A stretch of DNA of 64,000 nt, taken from the NCBI GenBank assembly GCA_964386325.1, contig CAYLQY010000008.1, positions 62,001 through 126,000 of the forward strand, in the 5' to 3' direction. Shown piece after piece: positions 43,047 to 51,420 of the stretch; positions within the stretch are counted from its first letter, which is position 1; the number at the start of each line of letters is the position of its first letter. This DNA comes from Anaerorhabdus sp964386325. GTDB lineage: Bacteria; Bacillota_I; Bacilli_A; Erysipelotrichales; Erysipelotrichaceae. Both the position numbers and the translations under genes were made by a program. Under the pieces are notes generated by a model. That model searched no databases. It saw nothing but the letters and a program-made list of their open reading frames with translations, and was not told the DNA's origin.

Positions 43047-44090
43047 ATGAAAAAAATAATTAGTAGTTTCACACCACTTGGTGGACAACACTGTATTACA
43101 AATTCTTTAAAACAAGTTTTTACTCATAATGGTTATTCTTTATCAGAAGAAATGATGTTTGGCTTAGCTTCTGGATTATCATTTCTATATATCAACCAAG
43201 AAAAATCTCCAATGATTAATGGACGAACAAAAGTATTCGAATTCGAGAAAAAACTTGCTCAACGATTAAACATCAACATTCAATGCAAAGCAGGAAAAGA
43301 CTATCAAAAAACATTTAATCAAATTAAAACAATAATTGACCAAGACCAGTCTGTTTTAGTCTACGTTGATATGGCTTATTTAACATATCTAGACATGGAC
43401 GCTGATAGTCACTTTGGTGGTCATGCTGTTGTAGTTTATGGATACGACGACGAAAATAAAATAGTATGGATTAGTGACAGAGATAATCATGATTATTCTA
43501 TCCGCTCACCTAAAGGGAAAATAAACATGGATTATCATCTTGTTTCATATGAAGAATTCATGAAGGCAAGGAGCTCATCATTCAGACCATTCCCTGCAAA
43601 AAATAAATATTTAGTATTTGATTTTAGTACTTATCAAGCAATAACACCCAGCATTCTAAAAGAAGCCATTCAGGAAACCTGTGAATCTATGCTGAATCCA
43701 CCTGCACATTTGCTAGGCATAGAAGGCATTCATAAATTTTCTAAAGAAATCTTAAAATGGAATAAATTCAGTAATGATAAACTGCGTATAGCTGGAATCA
43801 CAAATTATTTTCAAATAAGCAAGGATGGTGGAACTGGCGGAGGAATCTTTAGAAAAATGTATGGAAACTTTCTTATTGAATCATCATATATATTAGAAAA
43901 CGAAAGAATTCTTGAAATTGGAAAACAATTTTTAATCATATCGGACTCATGGGATGATATCGCCAATGATCTATGGGAACTATCTGAGAGTTTACATACT
44001 GATTTATTAAAAATAATTTCAAATAAAGTTCAAACATTGTATAACAAAGAGAAAGAATTATATTTTTCACTCTACAATGCTTTCTTATAA
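43047..44090 (+). CDS. BtrH N-terminal domain protein with DUF4872-like C-terminal half
   Basis: A 347-residue protein. The first 150 residues match the BtrH_N papain-like fold: C16 in GGQHCITNSLKQ, H126 in SHFGGHAVVVYGYD and D144 in WISDRDN form a plausible Cys-His-Asp triad. The C-terminal half fits DUF4872, with GGTGGGIFRKMYGNFL near residue 270. BtrH in butirosin biosynthesis transfers an acyl side chain, so acyl transfer or peptide-bond chemistry is possible here. No biosynthetic genes are nearby. The ATG follows GAAAGG. It is cotranscribed with the MerR regulator, which suggests response to a small molecule. Confidence 0.82.
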   Translation: MKKIISSFTPLGGQHCITNSLKQVFTHNGYSLSEEMMFGLASGLSFLYINQEKSPMINGRTKVFEFEKKLAQRLNINIQCKAGKDYQKTFNQIKTIIDQDQSVLVYVDMAYLTYLDMDADSHFGGHAVVVYGYDDENKIVWISDRDNHDYSIRSPKGKINMDYHLVSYEEFMKARSSSFRPFPAKNKYLVFDFSTYQAITPSILKEAIQETCESMLNPPAHLLGIEGIHKFSKEILKWNKFSNDKLRIAGITNYFQISKDGGTGGGIFRKMYGNFLIESSYILENERILEIGKQFLIISDSWDDIANDLWELSESLHTDLLKIISNKVQTLYNKEKELYFSLYNAFL

Positions 44091-44160
44091 TTATTGATAA
44101 CAACCCTAAGAAGTGTATAGCCTCAATTATTAGTAAGTAAAACTTAGCTCTTTTATACGG

Positions 44161-44197
44161 ATGAATTTCTACGTAAATAGGAATTCATTCTTTTAAT
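44161..44197 (+). terminator. Rho-independent terminator after the BtrH-like gene
   Basis: ATGAATT-T-CTA, loop CGTAAA, TAG-G-AATTCAT and a T-rich tail. The rest of the 209-base gap to the prepilin gene holds only that gene's promoter. Confidence 0.7.
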
Positions 44198-44237
44198 TTT
44201 ATCAAGCGTATAACTTTGGATATTAACCCTTCATTCT

Positions 44238-44265
44238 TTGATTTATTTTTCTTATTTGATATAAT
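44238..44265 (+). promoter_or_regulatory. Promoter of the prepilin gene
   Basis: TTGATT, 16-base spacer, TATAAT with an extended TG motif (TGATATAAT). Confidence 0.7.
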
Positions 44266-44299
44266 ACTAAGAAGTACAAAATATTACGATGGAGATACT

Positions 44300-45082
44300 A
44301 TGAAATATATAAATAAAAAAAGAAAAGGATTCACATTAATAGAGTTAATTGTAGTTATCGCAGTATTAGCTGTTTTAGCTTTACTTATTGTACCTAACAT
44401 TACAGGCTACATTGAGTCTTCTCAAAAAGTAACGTGCCAAGATAATATAAATACAATTATGCGTGCATATAAACAGACAACTGCACTGGATACAAATGTT
44501 TCTCTTGAAGAAATTGTAAACAATACGGATGGTACTTACTTTGCCGGTGGCGCCGCTTGCCCTAAATCTCATAAAAAGTATGAAGTACTTTATGGCTATG
44601 GTATCTATTGTGATGAACATAATATTAGCTCATTTGGAAGCCTTACAGTTTATGATGAATACATCGCAAAAGAAATGGCTGACTTAAATAAAAAAATAAA
44701 TGCTTGTGGAGCAAATAAACAATGTATTAAAGATATTCTTAGTGTTGAATTTAGAAGTAATGATATACTACGTGAATATATTTTTAAAAAGAATGGCAAT
44801 ACTTGGGAAACAATTGATCCAGAAACACTTAAGAATGCTGGAATGTCTGGAACATGGTACTACCAACCTTTCTTTGCTGAAGGAAGTTGGACTGAAATAT
44901 TATTCGCTTCACCAAATAATTCTTCCTCTGCTGGATGGAATTCTGATTTATATTTCTTTGAAGGACAATGGTATAAGAAAAAGAGAGAATATAAATTCTC
45001 CCTTCCTTCATTAAATGGATTATCCACTGATGCAATTCGTAGTACATTTAATAACTCAAACAATTTTGAAAAAGTTAAGTAA
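44300..45082 (+). CDS. Type IV prepilin-like protein (orphan)
   Basis: About 260 residues with a class III signal: a basic leader MKYINKKRKG, then FTLIELIVVIAVLAVLALLI with the invariant Glu at +5, to be cut after Gly10 by a prepilin peptidase. The exported part holds six cysteines (VTCQ, AACP, YCDE, NACG, KQCI), which could form disulfides, and no domain I recognise. No pilus assembly ATPase, platform or peptidase gene lies nearby, so machinery must be elsewhere. The ATG after GGAGAT is chosen; an upstream in-frame start adds 28 unlikely residues. Possible competence pseudopilin, adhesin or minor pilin. Confidence 0.85.
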   Translation: MKYINKKRKGFTLIELIVVIAVLAVLALLIVPNITGYIESSQKVTCQDNINTIMRAYKQTTALDTNVSLEEIVNNTDGTYFAGGAACPKSHKKYEVLYGYGIYCDEHNISSFGSLTVYDEYIAKEMADLNKKINACGANKQCIKDILSVEFRSNDILREYIFKKNGNTWETIDPETLKNAGMSGTWYYQPFFAEGSWTEILFASPNNSSSAGWNSDLYFFEGQWYKKKREYKFSLPSLNGLSTDAIRSTFNNSNNFEKVK

Positions 45083-45112
45083 AAGAAATAACTCACGTTA
45101 TTTCTTTTTTCA
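45081..45112. terminator. Bidirectional terminator between prepilin and permease genes
   Basis: AAAAGAAATAAC, loop TCAC, GTTATTTCTTTTTT; the stop of the convergent permease gene lies in it. Confidence 0.85.
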
Positions 45113-46379
45113 TTTTACTTTGTAACCAATAGATAATTGCGCCAATTACCAAAATAAGCAAGCCAACTGCGACAATTTGAAATGTGAATCCTGTTAATAA
45201 GTATGCACTTGATACTAAGGCAAGGATAGGAACGGTATAGCCTAGTGGAACTTTAAATCCTGTATCCCCACCCTTTTTACGTAACTTCATCATTGCTAAA
45301 ATACTAGGAACATTATGCAAGAACGAAATAAATACCGACAATGATATGAGATACATAAAATCACCACTTATTACTAAAATTATTGCTAAAGCAAATGTAA
45401 TAATACTACTGATATAAGGAGAATCATATTTATTTTTCTTTAAAAATAAACTTGGAAGCAGTTGTTTTTCTGCCATTGAAGAAGCTATTACTGGAGCATC
45501 AAATGCAAAAGAAACCGCAAGCCCACCAATTGAAACTAACATCCCTACAATAATGATATTATAACCAAGTCCTCCCCAAATTTGTTTAAATGCCATTGCC
45601 GCTGGTAATGTTTCTCCAGATAGTGATGTACCTAAAATACCAATGCACACAAATGTAATCAAACCATAAAGTACAGTGCTCGTAAGAATCACGGTAACTA
45701 AAGCAAGAGGTATATTACGTTTGGGATTATCCATTTTTGCAGCTGCAACCGGTAAAAATGAAAAACCAATAAAAGCGTAGAATATCACACTTAACGCTTT
45801 TGCGAAATCTGTAAAAACAGTTGTAAAGGTATGCGTTCCAGCAGGTAGTATAATATTTAAATTCTCTGGTCTTACAAAGAATAATCCAACTACAATAAAC
45901 AAAATGATGATTGCTAATTTTGTTGCAGAAGAAATATTGTTAAGAACTTTCATAATCAACGTTCCAAATAAATTTGCGATAAACAATAAAACCAGTATAC
46001 CAACACCTACCAGATTATAGATCATTGGGTCTTTTAAAGCTGGTATTATTCCTTGTAAAGTGGTTAAGAATGCTGATGTTTCTGCAGCCAATATTGTAAC
46101 TGATAAAAACCAAATACTGAGTCCTACTTCAAACCCTGAAAACTTTCCAAATGCTTTATATACATACAACCAAGCAGCACCATCTTCACTATATCGTGAG
46201 GCTAACTCGGCATAACACAATGCAATCATCAAAACCATGAAACTGGTAAATAAGATAACTAAAAGGCTTGAAACTGCCATATCTTGATATAACTTACCCG
46301 GCAACAAGAATATGCCTGATCCGATTATTCCGTTTATCCCTAATAAAAATATGCTTGTAAATCCTATTTTCTTTGTCAT
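45093..46379 (-). CDS. APC family amino-acid permease
   Basis: A 428-residue membrane protein with twelve helices. The N-terminal LLGINGIIGSGIFLLPG is the APC substrate-binding unwound helix, and AELASRYSEDGAAWLYVYKAFGKF (landmark) follows helix 2. It takes up amino acids with protons or sodium, or exchanges them. It is a single-gene unit with its own promoter. Substrate not predictable. AAGGGAAGATGAC precedes the ATG. Confidence 0.92.
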   Translation of the reverse strand: MTKKIGFTSIFLLGINGIIGSGIFLLPGKLYQDMAVSSLLVILFTSFMVLMIALCYAELASRYSEDGAAWLYVYKAFGKFSGFEVGLSIWFLSVTILAAETSAFLTTLQGIIPALKDPMIYNLVGVGILVLLFIANLFGTLIMKVLNNISSATKLAIIILFIVVGLFFVRPENLNIILPAGTHTFTTVFTDFAKALSVIFYAFIGFSFLPVAAAKMDNPKRNIPLALVTVILTSTVLYGLITFVCIGILGTSLSGETLPAAMAFKQIWGGLGYNIIIVGMLVSIGGLAVSFAFDAPVIASSMAEKQLLPSLFLKKNKYDSPYISSIITFALAIILVISGDFMYLISLSVFISFLHNVPSILAMMKLRKKGGDTGFKVPLGYTVPILALVSSAYLLTGFTFQIVAVGLLILVIGAIIYWLQSKMKKEIT

Positions 46380-46433
46380 GTCATCTTCCCTTAGTCATTT
46401 AGGCGATTATCCTTACACATCTTTCTATAAAAA

Positions 46434-46462
46434 ATGATAATTTCTTTATATCCACTTTACAA
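46434..46462 (-). promoter_or_regulatory. Promoter of the APC permease gene
   Basis: TTGTAA, 17-base spacer, TATCAT on the minus strand. Confidence 0.6.
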
Positions 46463-46496
46463 GTCTAATGATTTTAGCTTTAGCTTATATAAAATC

Positions 46497-46525
46497 TTGC
46501 CACAATCCATGAAAGCAGTTAGTAT
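46497..46525 (+). promoter_or_regulatory. Promoter of the Ula-type PTS operon
   Basis: TTGCCA, 17-base spacer, TAGTAT about 45 bases before the regulator gene. A poor cre-like match (TGAAAGCAGTTAGT) lies in the spacer and -10 and is not claimed as a real site. Confidence 0.65.
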
Positions 46526-46570
46526 TGTACAAGTTCAAGATAAACATAAAATAAAGTTAGGAGAACAGTT

Positions 46571-48517
46571 ATGATATCACTCTCAAGCAGGCAAATCGAA
46601 ATAGTACAGTTTCTGATGCAAAAAACTGATTACATAACTATTGATGTCTTATCATCAATGTTTTCAGTAAGCCCTCGAACCATTCGTTATGATTTAGACC
46701 AAATTCGAGCATTTTTAGACGAAAGTAAAATAAACTTTGAGACTAAACCAAATCGCGGTTCTAAAATCAATGCTTCACCTGAACAATTATCACATCTTAA
46801 ATCAATCTTATTTTCATCCAAAGTTTTAAGTCGTGATGACCGAGTTCTAGTTCTCTCGCTTTGTTTACTCATAAACCAACAAGGCACCTATGATTCACTT
46901 GCAGAATTATGTTCTGTTAGTAAGCAAACAATCATTACAACATTTGCACAAGTTGAAAAAAACTTTGCCGATTATAATATTGATTTGCAAAAAATCAAAG
47001 GACAAGGAATTGTCATAGTAGCTGATGAGTATACAATAAGAAACACATTTATTCGTCTAGTATCAAAATTATCTTTTGAAAAATGGTTATTTGATTCAAT
47101 ATTTTCTACTTTATATAAAAATCCAGAATTAGCTGAAGCAGTAGAAATTATTAAATCAATTGAAAGCGAAATGAAAGTTAGCTATCTCGATCATGAGAAA
47201 ATCAAAATTATTCTTTGCTATTGCATCCATCGTTCTAATACTGGATACTCATTCACTCAAGGTAAAACTGAAAGTGATTTCCTAAAAATTAAAAATCAAC
47301 CTGATTTTAATTCTATGATGAAGGCACTATCCCCTTTCCACTATAGTGAAGATGAAAAGATTTACTTTTGTTGGCTATTTATGAATGAAAAGAATACTCA
47401 GCTTGATAACAGTGAATACAACGAAGATAAAGAAGCAAATGAAATAGCTAAGTTCTTGATTGATAAGCTTCGTCAACTTCAACCACTTGATGAAGAAGTT
47501 CGTGCTTATTTCACAAAAGGATTATCGATGCATTTGAAAGTAGCAATCTATCGCATAAGAAATAACATTGCTATACAAAATGAACTTCTTGATCAAATTA
47601 AGATTAGTATTCCATTGATTTATGAATATACCAAGAATCAATTAATTGTTTTAGAGAAAACTTATAGCTTAGAATTTGATGAAAATGAAATTGCCTATAT
47701 TGCCATGTATATTGCTTCTGCCTATGAGAATAGTTTAAAGGTAGATACGCAAATTAATGTATTACTTGTTTGTTCATTTGGTGTTGCAACATCATCCATA
47801 TTACGAACACGGATTGCTCAAATTATACCAGAATGCAATATTATAGGTCCTTTGTCTAAAACGGATGCTGAGAAATATGTTCAACAAAATACCGTTGATA
47901 TGATTATAAGTACAAATGAAATGAATTTTAGTTCTGTACCTGTAATTACTGTTAATCCACTTTTGTATCCTGATGACGTTGATTACATTAAAACAAGACT
48001 CTTTCAATTATCTTATTCGCAAATGTGTAATCACTTTCTACAATCATATGCAGATATTGATAAAGATAATTTATCAAAGACTTATATTCATGATTTAGTT
48101 GACGCTGACAATATTCAAATTGTAGATGAATGTGCTAGTTGGGAGGAAGCTATTCAATTAGCCGCAAAACCATTATTAGATAAGCATATTATTGAACCTA
48201 GATATGTTGCGAAGATGATTGATGCTGTTAATAAATTAGGAACATACATGGTATTAGTTCCTGAAACAGCCTTTATTCACGCTGGAACTGAAGATGGAAT
48301 TAAACATAACTGTACTTCTATTCTTATTCTTAAAAAACCACTTACCTTTGGAAACAAAAACTCCAAGATTGTACGTAACTTAGTCATCCTTGGCATCAAA
48401 AATAAAGATGAGAATTCATTGCTTGATCTTGTTTATATTTTTGAAAAGAAAACAAATTTAGAAATACTAAAAACTGACCATATCACAAAAGATATTGTCT
48501 ATGACTTACATGATTAG
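46571..48517 (+). CDS. BglG/MtlR-type transcriptional activator with PRD, EIIB-like and EIIA domains
   Basis: A 648-residue multi-domain regulator: HTH_11 (about 1-60, VLSSMFSVSPRTIRYDLDQI), a second HTH (about 80-165), PRD region (about 185-395, including YIAMYIASAYE), an EIIB-like domain (about 398-490, VLLVCSFGVATSSILR with the phosphorylatable Cys) and an EIIA domain (about 500-645) with the active His in AFIHAGTEDG. Phosphorylation of these domains by the PTS ties activity to sugar transport. It is the first gene of the operon encoding the matching EIIA, EIIB and EIIC, so it probably activates its own operon. Confidence 0.93.
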   Translation: MISLSSRQIEIVQFLMQKTDYITIDVLSSMFSVSPRTIRYDLDQIRAFLDESKINFETKPNRGSKINASPEQLSHLKSILFSSKVLSRDDRVLVLSLCLLINQQGTYDSLAELCSVSKQTIITTFAQVEKNFADYNIDLQKIKGQGIVIVADEYTIRNTFIRLVSKLSFEKWLFDSIFSTLYKNPELAEAVEIIKSIESEMKVSYLDHEKIKIILCYCIHRSNTGYSFTQGKTESDFLKIKNQPDFNSMMKALSPFHYSEDEKIYFCWLFMNEKNTQLDNSEYNEDKEANEIAKFLIDKLRQLQPLDEEVRAYFTKGLSMHLKVAIYRIRNNIAIQNELLDQIKISIPLIYEYTKNQLIVLEKTYSLEFDENEIAYIAMYIASAYENSLKVDTQINVLLVCSFGVATSSILRTRIAQIIPECNIIGPLSKTDAEKYVQQNTVDMIISTNEMNFSSVPVITVNPLLYPDDVDYIKTRLFQLSYSQMCNHFLQSYADIDKDNLSKTYIHDLVDADNIQIVDECASWEEAIQLAAKPLLDKHIIEPRYVAKMIDAVNKLGTYMVLVPETAFIHAGTEDGIKHNCTSILILKKPLTFGNKNSKIVRNLVILGIKNKDENSLLDLVYIFEKKTNLEILKTDHITKDIVYDLHD

Positions 48518-48526
48518 GAGGGTATT

Positions 48527-48964
48527 ATGCAAGAAGTAATTAACATAAAAAATATTAGAAATCATATTGAGGCTAATACTTGGCAAGAAGCTATCCAAGA
48601 AGCTGGTAATCTTCTTATCGAAGACAATAAAATAACACAAGATTATGTTGAAAGCATGATTCATAGTGTCTATGAAATGGGTCCTTATATGGTATTAATG
48701 CCTGGGTTTGCATTAGTTCACGCAGCACCAAGTGAAGCAGTTAAAGAAAGTTCTATTTCACTAATTACACTTAAAAACCCTGTAACTTTTGGAAGTCCAA
48801 ATGATCCTGTATCTGTCATTCTCTGTTTAGCTTGTGTCGATAAAACATCACATATGAATAGTCTACAAGTTGTTGCAGAGAAGCTGATGGTTGAAGGTAT
48901 GATTCAAGAGCTAGCGAATTGTAATTCAAGCGAAGAATTATATTCGCTTATTAATCACAATTAG
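48527..48964 (+). CDS. PTS sugar transporter EIIA, ascorbate/mannitol-type (UlaC-like)
   Basis: A 145-residue EIIA_2 domain with the phosphorylation His in FALVHAAPSEAV and the ITLKNPVTFGSPNDPV motif following. It receives phosphate from HPr and passes it to the EIIB encoded next. It closely parallels the EIIA domain at the end of the preceding regulator (AFIHAGTEDG, LTFGNKNSK), which points to origin by duplication. It lies nine bases after the regulator stop. Confidence 0.93.
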   Translation: MQEVINIKNIRNHIEANTWQEAIQEAGNLLIEDNKITQDYVESMIHSVYEMGPYMVLMPGFALVHAAPSEAVKESSISLITLKNPVTFGSPNDPVSVILCLACVDKTSHMNSLQVVAEKLMVEGMIQELANCNSSEELYSLINHN

Positions 48965-48977
48965 AAAGGAGGATGTC

Positions 48978-49268
48978 ATGGCTACTATTAAGATTCAAAC
49001 TGTATGCGGATTTGGATGTGGTTCTTCACTCATGTTGAAAATGAAAGTTGAAAGTATTATTAAAGAACAAAACTTTGACGCTGAAGCATTTTGTAGTGAC
49101 GTAGGAACTTGTTGTTCAAATGATTGTGATGCTATTTTCATTTCAAAAGAATTAGCAGAACGCATCGAAGGCCGTGCAACAGTGCCTGTAGTTGTTATTG
49201 AAAACTTCATGAATAAAACTGAAGTTGAAGAGAAAACTATTAATTTTCTAAAATCATTCATTAAATAA
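48978..49268 (+). CDS. PTS sugar transporter EIIB, ascorbate-type (UlaB-like)
   Basis: A 96-residue EIIB with the phosphocysteine loop in VCGFGCGSSLMLKMKVE (first Cys is the active one; the second Cys is unusual in a position normally Asn-Gly-Leu-like). It takes phosphate from EIIA and gives it to the sugar during uptake through EIIC. The start follows AAAGGAGG. Confidence 0.92.
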   Translation: MATIKIQTVCGFGCGSSLMLKMKVESIIKEQNFDAEAFCSDVGTCCSNDCDAIFISKELAERIEGRATVPVVVIENFMNKTEVEEKTINFLKSFIK

Positions 49269-49282
49269 GGGAGGAAATTCAA

Positions 49283-50560
49283 ATGATGAGTATATTTAAT
49301 TTTATTATTAATGAGATCTTCAATCAAGGAGCAATCTTCTTAGCATTGATCGCTTGTATTGGACTAATTCTTCAAAAGAAATCATTTACTGATGTTGTTA
49401 GGGGTACAATGATGACAGCAATTGGTTTCTTTGTATTAAACGCAGGTACAGGACTAATTACAGGAAGTTCAATCAATGGTATTGCAACTGCATTTAATAC
49501 TATACTTCCTCAATCTGCTACACCAGCTTCAGTTGATATTGGTGGTACTTATGGTACTCAAATCGGTATCGTAATGGTGTTAGCATTCGCAATTAACTTA
49601 TTATTTGCGCGATTCACAAAATGGAAATCTGTTTTCTTAACAGGTCATATGTTATATTGGTTCCCATTCGTATTCATTGCTGCTGGGGTTAATGCTGGTT
49701 TAACAGGAACTAAATTAATCGTTCTTGCAACTGTATTTACTGCAACATACATGATTGTATCACCTAACTTAATGCGTCCATTTGTTAAAGAAGTAACTGG
49801 TGATGATTCATTCACTATTGGTCACCCAACTACAATTCTTTCTGTAATATCTGGGCTTCTTGGTAAAGTTGTAGGTAATAAAGAACAATCTACAGAAAAA
49901 CTTGTTTTCCCTAAATCATTAGGTTTCTTACGTGAAGTTTCAATCACTGGTTCAATCGTTATTTGCTTAACTTACATTGTTATTGCAATTATTCTTCAAG
50001 TAAATGGATTTGATCCAGCTGTTGTTTGGGGATATGCTGGTGGTACTACTGGTATCTTCACATATATCTTTACTCATTCAATTTACTTTGGTGTTGGTGT
50101 AACAGTTATGCTTCAAGGTGTTCGTATGTTAATCGGTGAAATCGTTCCAGCTTTCAAAGGAATTGCTGAAAAAGTTGTACCAGGTGCTATCCCTGCATTA
50201 GATGCTCCTGTTATCTTCGGATATGCTCCAAATGCATTAATCCTTGGATTCATCGTCGCAATGATTACTTCAACAATTACGATTATTTTAACAGCTGGTA
50301 TGTTCCCAACTGTTATCATCCCTCTTACATTCACATGCTTCTTTGAAATTGGATGTGCTGCTATTATTGGTAACGCTACTGGTGGTATTAGAGGATGTAT
50401 CATTGGTGCTGCTGTTTCAGGTATTATCATGGTATTGCTTGTTGGATTTGGTTCTTACTTCTTCAATAATACAATTCAATCATGGATGCTTGTTTATGGT
50501 GGACAAGACTTCTCACTATGGGGAATTCTTGAAGGCTTAGTAGCTTCATTTATTCGTTAA
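49283..50560 (+). CDS. PTS sugar transporter EIIC, ascorbate-type (UlaA/SgaT)
   Basis: A 425-residue membrane protein with about eleven helices. The NAGTGLITGSSINGI segment, the DIGGTYGTQIGIVMVLAF loop and the GHPTTILSVISGLLGK region are typical of UlaA. It forms the sugar channel of the system. Although the family is named for L-ascorbate, no ascorbate-catabolism enzymes (UlaDEFG) are present, so the sugar could be another compound. GGGAGG precedes the ATG pair at the start. Confidence 0.92.
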   Translation: MMSIFNFIINEIFNQGAIFLALIACIGLILQKKSFTDVVRGTMMTAIGFFVLNAGTGLITGSSINGIATAFNTILPQSATPASVDIGGTYGTQIGIVMVLAFAINLLFARFTKWKSVFLTGHMLYWFPFVFIAAGVNAGLTGTKLIVLATVFTATYMIVSPNLMRPFVKEVTGDDSFTIGHPTTILSVISGLLGKVVGNKEQSTEKLVFPKSLGFLREVSITGSIVICLTYIVIAIILQVNGFDPAVVWGYAGGTTGIFTYIFTHSIYFGVGVTVMLQGVRMLIGEIVPAFKGIAEKVVPGAIPALDAPVIFGYAPNALILGFIVAMITSTITIILTAGMFPTVIIPLTFTCFFEIGCAAIIGNATGGIRGCIIGAAVSGIIMVLLVGFGSYFFNNTIQSWMLVYGGQDFSLWGILEGLVASFIR

Positions 50561-50562
50561 TG

Positions 50563-50596
50563 AAAAGAAAGCATTCCTCGGAGTGCTTTCTTTCTT
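50563..50596 (+). terminator. Rho-independent terminator after the EIIC gene
   Basis: AAAGAAAGCA, loop, TGCTTTCTTT. The SIS gene follows 40 bases later with its own ribosome site, so it is reached by read-through or an unseen promoter. Confidence 0.75.
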
Positions 50597-50636
50597 GAGA
50601 TTCCTATTTATAATTTATTAAACAAGGAGGGTAATT

Positions 50637-51377
50637 ATGAATTTTGATTATTTAAAAGAAATAAAAAGTTTAATTCATGAAATTGAACAAAGTGAAATGC
50701 AACACATGGAAGAATGCACACAACTATTAGCTGATGCAGTTATGAATAAAAATTCTATTTATATTTTTGGTGCAAGTCATGCTGGAATACTAAGCCAAGA
50801 AATGTATTATCGTGCTGGAGGATTGATGTTAATTAATCCTATCTTTGGTAGAGAAGTGTTACTTGATATTTCACCAATCACCCACACAAGTAAAATGGAA
50901 AGACTTGTCGGATATGGAACATCCATCGCTGAAACAGTTGACTTCAAAAAAGATGATGTATTACTTGTTCATTCAGTTTCTGGAAGAAATCCAGTTACAA
51001 TTGAAATCGCAAAATATGCAAAAGAAAAAGGATGTAAAGTAATTGGTATTACAAACTTATCTTATTCTAAATCTGTAACTTCTCGTCATCCTTCTGGAAA
51101 AAATATGTATGAATATTGTGATGTTGTTCTTGATAATCATGGTGAACTTGGTGATGCTTGCGTAAGCATTGAAGGATTACAACAAAAAGTAAGTCCTACA
51201 TCAACTGTTATTGGTTCTATTATGCTTAATACAATTGTCGCCGCAGTTACACAAGAGCTTGTTCATCGCGGTATGAAACATCCCCCTATTTTCTATAGCG
51301 CTAATGTCGATGGTGGAGATGAACTTAATCAAAAACTATACGAAGAATATAAAGACTCAATTCACTATAAATTCTAA
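50637..51377 (+). CDS. SIS-domain sugar isomerase-like protein (UPF0309 type)
   Basis: A 246-residue protein with one SIS domain: IYIFGASHAGILSQEMYYRAGGL near residues 38-60 and VLLVHSVSGRNPVTIEIAKYAKEKG (landmark) near 105-130. It matches the UPF0309/COG4821 group, whose members bind phosphosugars, often amino sugars. Its place behind the Ula-type PTS suggests that it acts on the phosphorylated sugar that the PTS delivers. GAGGG precedes the ATG. Reaction not established. Confidence 0.88.
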   Translation: MNFDYLKEIKSLIHEIEQSEMQHMEECTQLLADAVMNKNSIYIFGASHAGILSQEMYYRAGGLMLINPIFGREVLLDISPITHTSKMERLVGYGTSIAETVDFKKDDVLLVHSVSGRNPVTIEIAKYAKEKGCKVIGITNLSYSKSVTSRHPSGKNMYEYCDVVLDNHGELGDACVSIEGLQQKVSPTSTVIGSIMLNTIVAAVTQELVHRGMKHPPIFYSANVDGGDELNQKLYEEYKDSIHYKF

Positions 51378-51378
51378 A

Positions 51379-51418
51379 AGAAAGCTCAGTTTGGTTTTAA
51401 CTTAAACTGAGCTTTTTT
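51379..51418. terminator. Bidirectional terminator between the SIS gene and yjjW
   Basis: AAAGCTCAGTTT, 11-base loop, AAACTGAGCTTTTTT. Confidence 0.85.
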
Positions 51419-51420
51419 CA

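Noticed and set aside
46503..46525. cre-like site before the Ula-type operon
   Set aside because: TGAAAGCAGTTAGT misses the central CG and the CA end of the consensus, so the match is too weak.
50113..50430. Minus-strand reading frame of 105 codons within the UlaA-type gene
   Set aside because: Fully antisense to a clear EIIC coding sequence and without a ribosome site.
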